45,281 bases of DNA from CF-161 sp035259145 (GTDB taxonomy: Bacteria; Chloroflexota; Dormibacteria; Dormibacterales; Dormibacteraceae), in contig DATFWQ010000053.1 in the NCBI GenBank assembly GCA_035259145.1, positions 1-45,281 on the forward strand, given 5' to 3'. The notes below the pieces were generated by a model. The model did no database searches and was not told the DNA's origin. It worked only from the letters and a program-made list of their open reading frames with translations. Both the position numbers and the translations under genes were made by a program. How positions within the stretch are numbered: position 1 is the first letter of the stretch; each line of letters begins with the position of its first letter. Positions 38,830-45,281 of the stretch are shown here, piece by piece.

Positions 38830-40809
38830 TTGCTCTACGCTGAGGTCGCGGTCGAGGCCGGCCGTGGTTTGGATCGGGACACCTACACCTATCGCGTGCC
38901 GGCCGGTATTGAAGTCGTACCTGGTCACCGCGTCTGGGTGCCGTTTGGCCGCCGCAGCTCTGTGGGTTATGTCGTTTCTCTGACTACCGCCGAGCCGGCG
39001 ATCGAGGTCAAGGACGTCGACCGGGCGGACGCCGAGCCGCTCCTCCTCCCGCACCAGATGGAGCTGGCTCGGTCCGTGGCCGAGCATTACTGGGCGCCGC
39101 TGGTCGAGTGTCTGCGGGCGATGATGCCGCCGCGCGTCCGCGGCGGCCGATCGTCCGGTGCCGGGCCCTCTGCACGGCAGACGCGCCACAGCCGCCTCCT
39201 GAGCGAGACCGTGCCGACGGGTCCAGCGCAACCGGGCCCGTCGCTGACGGAGGATCAAAACCGGGCTCTGGAGACGATCCGGACCAGCCACGCGGTTCTC
39301 CTGCGCGGGGTGCCGGCGAGTGGCAAGACGGAGGTGTACCTGGCCGCGGCGGCGGACGCGCTGGGGCAGGGCCTGCGGGTCCTGGTGCTGGTGCCGGAGA
39401 TCGCGCTCACTCCGCAGCTCGTCGAGCGGTTCTGCACTCGGCTGGGCGTGCCGCTGGCGGTCCTGCACAGCGGACTGACCGACCTGGAGCGCGCCCAGCA
39501 GTGGTGGCGGGCACGCAGAGGAGAGGTGGACCTGGTCATTGGCAGCCGGTCCGCCGTGTTTGCCCCACTTCCGCGGCTGGGCCTCATCTGCGTCGACGAG
39601 GAGGGGTCATCTGCATTCAAGCAGGACAGAACGCCGCGCTACGAGGCCGGGTGGGTGGCGCGGCGCCTGGCCGCGGCCACCGGAGCGCGGTTGGTGCTCG
39701 GCTCGGCCACTCCCACCGTCGCTCTGTACAGCGAGGCTCGCAGCGGAGCGCTGCGCCTGGCCGAGCTGCCGCTGAGGGCACGCGGCCAGGCGGCCGAGGT
39801 GGAGCTCGTCGACATGCGTGAGGAGATGCTCCGCGGGAACCGCATGCCGCTGAGCCGGCGGCTGCTCGAGACGGTGGAGACGGCTCTGGCCAATGAAGAG
39901 CAGGTGATCCTCTTCCTGAACCGCCGGGGCGCCGCCACATTCGTGATGTGCCGCGAGTGCGGGCGCTCAGTCCAGTGCCTGGGTTGTTCGGTGTCGATGG
40001 TCCAGCACCTGGAGCTGGATGCCCTCAGCTGTCACTACTGCGGATATAGCCGGCCGCTGCCACCCCACTGCCCGTACTGCGGTTCGATCAACATCCGGGG
40101 ATTGGGCCTGGGAACGCAGAGGCTGGAGGGCATGGTGCGCAAGCTGTGGCCACAGGCGCGGGTCCTGCGACTCGACCGTGACACCGCGCGGGGCCCTGAC
40201 GCGTACTTCGAGATCTTCGAGGCATTCGCGTCCCGTCGAGCGGACGTCCTGGTGGGAACGCAGCTGGTCACGCGTGGCTTCGACCTGGAGGCCGTCACGG
40301 CGGTCGGTGTGATTGACGCCGACCTGCCGCTGCACTTCCCCGACTACCGGTCGGCGGAGGCGGCCTTTGCCCTCGTAACCCAGGTGGCGGGCCGGGCCGG
40401 CCGCCGAGACCGGCCGGCGAAGGTGGTCGTGCAGACATCCAACCCGGATCACTACAGCCTGCGTTACGCACAGACCGGCGACTACCAGGCTTTCTACCTG
40501 AATGAGCTGTCTTCCCGGCAGGCCTTTTCGTTCCCTCCATACGCTGATCTGGCCGTGCTCACCTACAGTCACCGGGAGGCCGGGCAGGCAGCGGCGGCGG
40601 CACGAGAGGCAGCGGAATCGCTCGCGGCAGCGCTGCTGAAGGAGAGGGTCGAGGGTGTGATGCTGCAGGGGCCGTCTCCGGCGTTCATACACCGGCTGCG
40701 GGGCGAGTATCGGTGGCAGCTGACCCTGCGTGGCGAGCGGTTGGACCGGGTGCGCCGTCTGGCCCCGCGCGGCCGGGGCTGGTCGTACGACATCGACCCC
40801 GTGGGATAG
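38830..40809 (+). CDS. priA: primosomal protein N' (PriA helicase), atypical DEEG box
   Basis: A 659-aa PriA, the 3'-5' helicase that restarts replication forks. The N-terminal DNA-binding domain (YAEVAVEAGRGLDRDTYTYR, GHRVWVPFGRR) is followed by Walker A RGVPASGKTEVYL (Lys166). Motif II is VDEEGSSAFKQ (Asp256-Gly259), where the family has DEEH. Then come VLGSATPTVALYSEA and FLNRRGAATFVMCRECG. The zinc region has eight cysteines (CRECG, CLGC, CHYCG, CPYCG), followed by VGTQLVTRGFDLEAVTAVGV and VAGRAGRRDRP. TTG start. The loss of His in motif II, with an intact Walker A, makes ATPase behaviour uncertain. Confidence 0.93.
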   Translation: MLYAEVAVEAGRGLDRDTYTYRVPAGIEVVPGHRVWVPFGRRSSVGYVVSLTTAEPAIEVKDVDRADAEPLLLPHQMELARSVAEHYWAPLVECLRAMMPPRVRGGRSSGAGPSARQTRHSRLLSETVPTGPAQPGPSLTEDQNRALETIRTSHAVLLRGVPASGKTEVYLAAAADALGQGLRVLVLVPEIALTPQLVERFCTRLGVPLAVLHSGLTDLERAQQWWRARRGEVDLVIGSRSAVFAPLPRLGLICVDEEGSSAFKQDRTPRYEAGWVARRLAAATGARLVLGSATPTVALYSEARSGALRLAELPLRARGQAAEVELVDMREEMLRGNRMPLSRRLLETVETALANEEQVILFLNRRGAATFVMCRECGRSVQCLGCSVSMVQHLELDALSCHYCGYSRPLPPHCPYCGSINIRGLGLGTQRLEGMVRKLWPQARVLRLDRDTARGPDAYFEIFEAFASRRADVLVGTQLVTRGFDLEAVTAVGVIDADLPLHFPDYRSAEAAFALVTQVAGRAGRRDRPAKVVVQTSNPDHYSLRYAQTGDYQAFYLNELSSRQAFSFPPYADLAVLTYSHREAGQAAAAAREAAESLAAALLKERVEGVMLQGPSPAFIHRLRGEYRWQLTLRGERLDRVRRLAPRGRGWSYDIDPVG

Positions 40810-40814
40810 CTTCA

Positions 40815-40832
40815 CGAGCTGACGACAGCTCG
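40815..40832. terminator. hairpin between convergent priA and metE-like genes
   Basis: CGAGCTG-ACGA-CAGCTCG is a perfect 7-bp stem with a four-base loop, 6 bases after the priA stop. No T-tract. Possible bidirectional terminator. Confidence 0.35.
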
Positions 40833-40888
40833 GTGTGTGCGGCCCGCTCGGGCGCCAGGCCGTCGGCGCCGGTTCGTTGGGAGCGGGG

Positions 40889-41926
40889 CTACAGGGCTCG
40901 TCGCACCAGCTCGGCCCCAGCCGCCAGCGCCTGAAGCTTCGCGTATGCCAGCCAGCGTGGCGTCTCCCAGAAGCCACAATCGGGAACCGCCCACAGCCGT
41001 TCCGGCGGCACGCCGGTTTCCAGCAGGTGGTGCAGCCGCACTGCCACGTCCTCGGGACGCTCTCTGTGGAAGCTCTTCACGTCGACGACGCCCGCGCCAA
41101 GCGCCTGGGGCAGGTCGTGGCGAGCCCAGGCCTCTGCTTCGGCCATCTCGCGGTTGGCGAACTCCAGGAAGACGACGTCGCACCGGGCGTCCCTGAGGTG
41201 GGGGAGAATGGGTGCGTACGTGCGCGGTGACTGAGGGCGGCCCCGGAGGTTGCCGAAGCAGACGTGGAGCCCGATCGAGACGTCGTCGCCGGCGACGCCG
41301 TCCACGCAGTGGTTGAAGAGTCTGACGCCCTCTGCGGGATCGGCCCAGTAGGCGCTATAAGACGGCTCGTCGACCTGGACGAAGCGGCAGCCGGCAGCGA
41401 CCAACGCTCTGACCTCGGCGTTGACCACAGCCACGAGGTCTTCCGCAAGACCTTCGCGCTCGGAGTAGCCGTCGCGGATCCGGATAGCGTTCGTCAGCGT
41501 GAGCGGTCCCGGCACGGCCACCTTGACGAGACGGTCGGTCCGGCGGGATGCGAATATGAACTCGGCCACGCATCCGAGACCGTTCGGAGCGCTGACCCGC
41601 CCAGCAGTTTCATACACCGGAGTCGAGTCGTACAGGTAGGGTCCGAGCCGCCTGTGCGGCGCCGACTGACGCAAGCCGTCGAAACGGTCGTAGAAGCCCA
41701 TGATGAAGTCGGCGCGCCGGACCTCGCCGTCACTCACGACATCCAGCCCGGCACGCTCCTGGTCCGATATGGCAACCGACGAGGCGTCCTCGACCAGCTC
41801 TCGCAGGTCGGTCTCACCCAGCTCACCGCGATTAATGTGCTCGCGAACGATCTGATACCAGCCTGGGGCCGCGTAGCTGCCTATGGTTGCCGTCGGAATC
41901 AGGGGCAGGTCGTCCGCAATGGCCAC
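40889..41926 (-). CDS. MetE C-terminal-type (cobalamin-independent) methyltransferase
   Basis: A 345-aa protein corresponding to the catalytic C-terminal barrel of methionine synthase MetE. It starts with IPTATIGSYAAPGWYQ (the PTTTIGSFPQ motif). DVVSDGEVRRADF, VPGPLTLTNAIRI and CRFVQVDEPSY follow. The zinc ligands are conserved: GLHVCFGN (His, Cys), the Glu in VFLEFANRE and VPDCGFWETPRW (Cys). The MetE N-terminal folate domain is absent, so the methyl donor may not be methyltetrahydropteroyl-triglutamate; core-MetE relatives can use methylcobalamin. GTG 41926 is chosen as start because similarity begins there. Confidence 0.88.
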   Translation of the reverse strand: MAIADDLPLIPTATIGSYAAPGWYQIVREHINRGELGETDLRELVEDASSVAISDQERAGLDVVSDGEVRRADFIMGFYDRFDGLRQSAPHRRLGPYLYDSTPVYETAGRVSAPNGLGCVAEFIFASRRTDRLVKVAVPGPLTLTNAIRIRDGYSEREGLAEDLVAVVNAEVRALVAAGCRFVQVDEPSYSAYWADPAEGVRLFNHCVDGVAGDDVSIGLHVCFGNLRGRPQSPRTYAPILPHLRDARCDVVFLEFANREMAEAEAWARHDLPQALGAGVVDVKSFHRERPEDVAVRLHHLLETGVPPERLWAVPDCGFWETPRWLAYAKLQALAAGAELVRRAL

Positions 41927-41953
41927 CCGACAATTGTCCGAGAATGCTGGGCC

Positions 41954-42577
41954 ATGAGCGACAACTTCCAGGGGTGGCCCGAGGAGGCACAGCGGTTCTT
42001 CCTCGGCCTTCAACTGGATAACTCGAAGGCCTACTTCGAGGCAAACCGCGCCACATACCTGCGCTGCGTACGCGATCCGATGGAGGCGCTGCTGGCGTCG
42101 GTCGAGGCCGAGTTCGGGTCGGGCAAGATCTTCCGGCCCAACCGGGACATCCGATTCTCGGCCGACAAGTCGCCGTACAAGACGGAGATCTCAGCGGTCT
42201 GCGACGGGGGCTACGTCTCGCTTTCCGCGCGCGGACTCTTCTCCGCCACCGGCTGGTGGCACGTTGAGAAGCCACAGCTCGAGCGGTTTCGGGCGGCGGT
42301 GGCTGACGAGGAGAGCGGCGCTCAACTCGCGGAGATGGCGGCGCGGCTCGAGCGCGATGGGTTCGAGATCGGCGGCGAGCAGCTGAAGCTGGTGCCCAAG
42401 CCCTACCCACGCGACCATCCCAGGGAGAGGCTCCTGCGGCTCAAGCAGATGATGGTCATGCGGTCGTTCGGACTGCAGCCCTGGCTGGGCACGGCCGACG
42501 CCCGCGAGAAGGTGGTTGAGGTGTGGCGTGCGGCCCGGCCAGTCATGGCCTGGCTGAAGGCGCACGCGGATGCCTGA
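41954..42577 (+). CDS. DUF2461 (TIGR02453) family protein
   Basis: A 207-aa protein of the DUF2461 family. Signature segments are FFLGLQLDNSKAYFEANRAT near the N terminus, FRPNRDIRFSADKSPYKTEI (family: F R.NRD.RFS.dKSPYK) near residues 55-75, and FSATGWWHVEKPQLERFRAA. No molecular function is known to me for this family. ATG 41954 is divergent from the metE-like gene with 27 bases between starts. A family A hairpin repeat follows it. Confidence 0.85.
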   Translation: MSDNFQGWPEEAQRFFLGLQLDNSKAYFEANRATYLRCVRDPMEALLASVEAEFGSGKIFRPNRDIRFSADKSPYKTEISAVCDGGYVSLSARGLFSATGWWHVEKPQLERFRAAVADEESGAQLAEMAARLERDGFEIGGEQLKLVPKPYPRDHPRERLLRLKQMMVMRSFGLQPWLGTADAREKVVEVWRAARPVMAWLKAHADA

Positions 42578-42587
42578 GTCGCAGGAG

Positions 42588-42638
42588 CCTCTCCCCCGTG
42601 GAGTCGGGGGAGTACCCGGCGAAGCCGGGGGAGGGGGG
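42588..42638 (+). repeat. GC-rich hairpin repeat, family A, copy 3
   Basis: CTCTCCCCCG-TGGAGT-CGGGGGAG followed by TACCCGGC-GAA-GCCGGG and GAGGGGGG. This is the same two-hairpin core as at 5667-5706 and, inverted, 6328-6375. It fills the gap between the convergent DUF2461 and DinB-like genes. Confidence 0.88.
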
Positions 42639-42659
42639 CCTCTGTGCCGCCTATGTCGT

Positions 42660-43145
42660 TCAGCTGGCGAGCTTTCGGTCCCGCTGGACCGCGGCGCGAA
42701 CCTCGTCGACGTGGCTGTCTTCGTGCTCCAGCATGTACGGGATGGAGGTCCGGATCGTTCGGGCAGGCCATTCGGGCCAGCGGATCGGCAGGTCCAGGTC
42801 GTCTTCCTTCATGGCGAGGAAGGTCTGACAAAGGCCATCTCGCGCTTCGACCAACTCGGTCCGGATCCTGACCAGGTCCCAGCCGGCTGGTGAGGGGTCT
42901 GACTCCGAGCGGCTGATCTGGAGTTTCTCTTTGGGCCCGAGGTGGACCACCTGGCCGGCCAGCGCGCGACGAATGACAAAGTTGACACCATGCTCGCGAT
43001 CGACCAGGTGACAAAGGATCTGGTGGACGGTCCTCCCGTCACCTCGGACGACGATGTCGAGATCGGTGGTCCCCAGAGAATCGAGGACTCGAAGGGTCTC
43101 TTCCCGTTGCCCCTGGAGGGGCTGCAATAAGTCGGCCGGAGCCAT
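42660..43145 (-). CDS. DinB-like four-helix-bundle protein
   Basis: A 161-aa protein of the DinB/DUF664 type. Helices at residues about 5-25, 38-62, 85-110 and 130-155 fit the bundle. Histidines lie at the family's metal positions: HQILCHLVDREH in helix 2 and EHEDSHVDEV in helix 4. The family contains thiol-S-transferase-like and uncharacterised members; the substrate is unknown. ATG 43145 (minus) is divergent from def with 53 bases between start codons. Confidence 0.75.
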   Translation of the reverse strand: MAPADLLQPLQGQREETLRVLDSLGTTDLDIVVRGDGRTVHQILCHLVDREHGVNFVIRRALAGQVVHLGPKEKLQISRSESDPSPAGWDLVRIRTELVEARDGLCQTFLAMKEDDLDLPIRWPEWPARTIRTSIPYMLEHEDSHVDEVRAAVQRDRKLAS

Positions 43146-43181
43146 CTGGTCCCTATGAGATTAACCCAATCTTGAGCCCGG

Positions 43182-43187
43182 TAGAAT
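43182..43187 (+). promoter_or_regulatory. possible -10 before def
   Basis: TAGAAT ends 11 bases before ATG 43199, within the divergent DinB/def gap. The local string CTTGAGCC..GGTAGAATC also precedes tmRNA (45111-45139). No Shine-Dalgarno is visible, so the leader would be very short. Confidence 0.45.
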
Positions 43188-43198
43188 CCGGTCTGCAC

Positions 43199-43720
43199 AT
43201 GGCAGTTCGGCAAATTCTTGGCTTCGAACATCCCGTGCTGCGGCAGAGGGCGAAGAAGGTACCCCGGGTCGACACCTCCATAGTGCGTCTGCTCGATGAC
43301 CTGGCCGAGACGATGTACGCTGCGCCGGGCGCCGGCCTTGCCGCCAACCAGATCGGGGTCCCTCTTCGCGCGATCGTCGTCAAGGGGGATGAGAACCAGC
43401 ACTACGCCCTGGTCAACCCGGTCCTGGTCAGGGGTGAAGGCTCCCAGGTCGGTTACGAGGCTTGCTTGAGCTTTCCTGGTTGGGTCGGTGAAGTGGAGCG
43501 TCATGAGACTGTCGTGGTCAAGGGCCTGAACCGGAAGGGCAAAGAGGTGCGAATCAAATCGAGCGGCTTCACCGCACGCGCCTTCCAGCACGAGCTCGAC
43601 CACATCGACGGAGTCCTGTTCACCGACAGGCTGACCAGCCTGGACACGCTGCGGCGCGTCGAGGAGGTCGAGGCCGAAGAGGACCTGTCACGGACGGAGC
43701 TGGAGGCAGTACAGGCCTGA
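43199..43720 (+). CDS. def: peptide deformylase
   Basis: A 173-aa metalloenzyme that removes the N-formyl group from nascent proteins. All three motifs are present: GAGLAANQIG (44-53), EACLSFPG with the metal ligand Cys89, and QHELDHIDG with His131, Glu132 and His135. The start is ATG 43199; earlier codons in frame do not match the family. The end overlaps the apparent CTG start of fmt, linking deformylation and formylation enzymes translationally. Confidence 0.96.
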   Translation: MAVRQILGFEHPVLRQRAKKVPRVDTSIVRLLDDLAETMYAAPGAGLAANQIGVPLRAIVVKGDENQHYALVNPVLVRGEGSQVGYEACLSFPGWVGEVERHETVVVKGLNRKGKEVRIKSSGFTARAFQHELDHIDGVLFTDRLTSLDTLRRVEEVEAEEDLSRTELEAVQA

Positions 43721-44607
43721 AGCTCGTCTTCATGGGCACGGCGGCCTTCGCCGTCCCGTCGCTGCGGGCGCTGCTGGGGGCCGGACATCGACTCCAGCTT
43801 GTCGTCACGCAGCCAGACCGGCCCGGTCACCGGCTGCGGCTGACCCAGCCACCGGTGAAAGCCGCCGCCGAGGAGATGGGGCTGGAAGTATTCCAGCCCG
43901 AGAGGCTCCGGACGCCCGAAAACGTTGCTCGACTTACGGTGGCGGCGCCCGAGCTGATCGTGGTCGTCGCCTACGGCCAGATCGTTCCGCGCTCCGTGCT
44001 TGCGATCCCCCCGCGGGGCATTCTCAACGTGCATGCGTCGTTGCTGCCGCGGCACCGCGGTGCTGCACCCGTCGCCCATGCGATTCTGGCCGGCGATAAG
44101 ATCACCGGGGTCACGATCATGCGTCTCGACGAGCAGCTCGACCATGGGCCGGTGCTCGCCACCCATGAGACCGAGATCGGTCCAGGCGAAGACGCGGGCG
44201 CACTCGGGGCACGGCTGGCACTCATGGGTGCCGAGCTGCTGGTGGACGTGCTGGCGCGGCTGGATGACCTACAAGCGGTGGAGCAGGATCATGCGGCGGC
44301 CACTCAGGCACCGAAGCTGTCACGAGAGGACGGCGAGCTGGAATGGAGCCTGGCAGCAGACGAAATCGACCGGCGCGTGCGTGCGCTCCACCCGTGGCCC
44401 GGCGTGACGCTGCCGCTCGGCGGTGGCCGCGTCAAGGTACTCCGCGGCCGTCCGCTCACCGGCTCCGGGCGGCCCGGCGAAGTGCTGGCCGCCGGGCACG
44501 ACGGGGTGGAGGTGGCGGCCGGGGACGGGTCCTACCTGCTGCAGGAGGTCCAGCCGCCGGGCCGGCGGCCAATGGCGCCGCGGACGCTCGTGACGAGCCG
44601 TGCCTGA
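43717..44607 (+). CDS. fmt: methionyl-tRNA formyltransferase, apparent CTG start
   Basis: A 296-aa enzyme that formylates initiator Met-tRNA using 10-formyl-THF. From CTG 43717 the protein begins LKLVFMGTAAFAVPSL, matching the family's MRIVFMGTPDFAVPSL residue for residue in length. CTG overlaps the def stop as CTGA. The first ATG (43732) would delete the opening beta strand KLVF, and no ATG, GTG or TTG lies in frame just upstream. Other motifs are NVHASLLPRHRGAAPVAHAI and GVTIMRLDEQLDHGPVLA. The C-terminal tRNA-binding domain is complete. The end overlaps smpB. Confidence 0.94.
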   Translation: MKLVFMGTAAFAVPSLRALLGAGHRLQLVVTQPDRPGHRLRLTQPPVKAAAEEMGLEVFQPERLRTPENVARLTVAAPELIVVVAYGQIVPRSVLAIPPRGILNVHASLLPRHRGAAPVAHAILAGDKITGVTIMRLDEQLDHGPVLATHETEIGPGEDAGALGARLALMGAELLVDVLARLDDLQAVEQDHAAATQAPKLSREDGELEWSLAADEIDRRVRALHPWPGVTLPLGGGRVKVLRGRPLTGSGRPGEVLAAGHDGVEVAAGDGSYLLQEVQPPGRRPMAPRTLVTSRA

Positions 44608-45055
44608 GCAGCGCAGCCGTGACATCACGGTCAACCGGCGAGCCTTCCACGACTACTTCATCGATGAGACGTACGAGGCGGGGTTGGTGCTGACCGGGAC
44701 CGAGGTGAAGTCGCTTCGCGCCGGCAGGGTCAACCTTCGAGACGGGTACGTGCGATTGGAAGGGCACGAAGCATGGCTCGAGAACGTTCACATCAGCAGC
44801 TACGCTCAGGGCGGGTACGTGAACCACGAGCCGCTCCGCTCTCGCAAGCTGCTTCTTCACTCCAAAGAGATCGCCAGCCTTATAGGAAAGGTAAAGCAGC
44901 GCGGCTACACGCTGATCCCGCTCCGCCTTTACTTTGCGCGGAACCGGGCCAAGGTTGAGATCGGCCTCGGACGGGGCAAGCGCCAGTACGACAAGCGACA
45001 CGTGCTCGCCGAGGCTGACGCTCGCCGGGAAATGGAGCGGGCGCTCAAGCGCTGA
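44600..45055 (+). CDS. smpB: SsrA-binding protein SmpB
   Basis: A 151-aa tmRNA partner in trans-translation. It has ITVNRRAFHDYFIDETYEAG, LVLTGTEVKSLRAGRVNL, AWLENVHISSYAQGGYVNHE and LRSRKLLLHSKEI. The basic C terminus is IGLGRGKRQYDKRHVLAEAD, followed by ARREMERALKR. GTG 44600 overlaps the fmt stop. The tmRNA gene follows about 105 bases downstream, the classic smpB-ssrA arrangement. Confidence 0.96.
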   Translation: MPEQRSRDITVNRRAFHDYFIDETYEAGLVLTGTEVKSLRAGRVNLRDGYVRLEGHEAWLENVHISSYAQGGYVNHEPLRSRKLLLHSKEIASLIGKVKQRGYTLIPLRLYFARNRAKVEIGLGRGKRQYDKRHVLAEADARREMERALKR

Positions 45056-45132
45056 ATCTCACCGCAGCCGGCCATTGAGTACCGCGAACCGCCTCAGGCG
45101 CTTGGGCAAGCTTGAGCCGGCGTCCGGGCGGG

Positions 45133-45138
45133 TAGAAT
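45133..45138 (+). promoter_or_regulatory. possible -10 of ssrA
   Basis: TAGAAT with TTGAGC (45112-45117) 15 bases upstream. Transcription would start near 45145, about 17 bases before the mature tmRNA end, leaving a short leader to be removed. Confidence 0.5.
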
Positions 45139-45161
45139 CTTTGTTGCGAAGCTCGTTTCGT

Positions 45162-45281
45162 GGGGGCGTCCGGTCTCGACGGGGCAGTTAGGGCTTCGGG
45201 ATAGCGAGCCGAAGGCGTGAGCGTTACAGCGCAAGGCACACAAATGCCAACACCAATCGCGAGCTCGCTCTCGCCGCGTAA
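45162..45281 (+). ncRNA. ssrA: tmRNA, 5' part (cut by window end)
   Basis: The gene opens with GGGGGCGTCCGGTCTCGACG, the conserved tmRNA 5' end that forms half of the tRNA-like domain. The tag reading frame starts at GCC 45246 and encodes A-N-T-N-R-E-L-A-L-A-A followed by TAA at 45279-45281, the last bases of the window. The ALAA ending is the typical protease recognition tail. The pseudoknots and 3' tRNA-like end with T-loop are outside the window. Confidence 0.95.

Noticed and set aside
43732..44607. fmt starting at ATG 43732
   Set aside because: It would remove the conserved first beta strand (KLVF), and the family N terminus aligns from CTG 43717; kept only as a fallback.
45056..45132. 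A small gene between smpB and ssrA
   Set aside because: Only short frames without a ribosome site; the stretch is better explained as the ssrA promoter region.
1..45281. Prophage, insertion sequence or defence island
   Set aside because: No transposase, integrase, phage structural or nuclease/defence gene was recognised; nearly all genes are housekeeping with uniform composition.
1..45281. tRNA or rRNA genes
   Set aside because: No cloverleaf with a GTTCGAATC-type T loop or rRNA core was recognised by eye; the tRNA-like 3' part of tmRNA lies outside the window. A tRNAscan-SE run would settle this.

Overview
The window is a GC-rich bacterial chromosome segment dominated by housekeeping genes. 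It contains a nearly complete division and cell wall (dcw) cluster, a second conserved block (pgeF-yggS-yggT-ileS-lspA-rluD-gmk-coaBC-priA-def-fmt-smpB-ssrA), and rnpB. GC-rich codon use, frequent GTG/TTG starts, many 4-base stop/start overlaps, the small basic protein next to ftsA, a nrdR gene after ftsZ and a single T-box on ileS suggest a Chloroflexota/Dormibacterota-like or actinobacterial-like lineage. This placement is inference; no 16S gene is present.

Layout. Positions 1-5208 hold the end of an unidentified gene, a methyltransferase, an acyl-CoA carboxylase carboxyltransferase coupled to a BKACE (DUF849) enzyme and a 70-aa biotin carrier, then trmK, a coiled-coil zinc-ribbon protein and RNase HI. 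RNase P RNA lies at 5235-5632. Positions 5633-8360 are less dense: GC-rich hairpin repeats, a small membrane protein on the minus strand, an ECF42-type sigma factor and a roughly 500-base gap. A promoter, four MraZ-box-like repeats in 10-base phase and a leader hairpin precede mraZ. The dcw cluster (8363-26239) runs mraZ-rsmH-ftsL-ftsI-murF-mraY-murD-ftsW-murG-murC-murB-ddl-ftsQ-sbp-ftsA-[repeat array]-ftsZ-nrdR. murE is missing from it.

Positions 26255-31723 hold a minus-strand acyltransferase, an NfeD/slipin membrane pair, a RraB-domain protein, pgeF, yggS and yggT. The usual sepF and divIVA neighbours are absent. A T-box leader with an AUC specifier precedes ileS (31833-34900), followed by lspA, rluD, gmk, coaBC (no rpoZ between them), a lipoprotein and priA. 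Positions 40889-43145 hold a MetE-like methyltransferase, a DUF2461 protein and a DinB-like protein. The window ends with def-fmt-smpB and the 5' part of tmRNA, whose tag reads ANTNRELALAA.

The most unusual element is about 600 bases between ftsA and ftsZ made of four tandem copies of a multi-hairpin repeat of about 135 bases. A fifth copy lies 5 kb downstream, with compensatory base changes that support RNA (or cruciform) structure. A second, unrelated hairpin repeat family has three copies in intergenic regions. Two genes, rluD and fmt, appear to start at CTG within a CTGA overlap, the same geometry as the ATGA/GTGA/TTGA overlaps elsewhere in the window.
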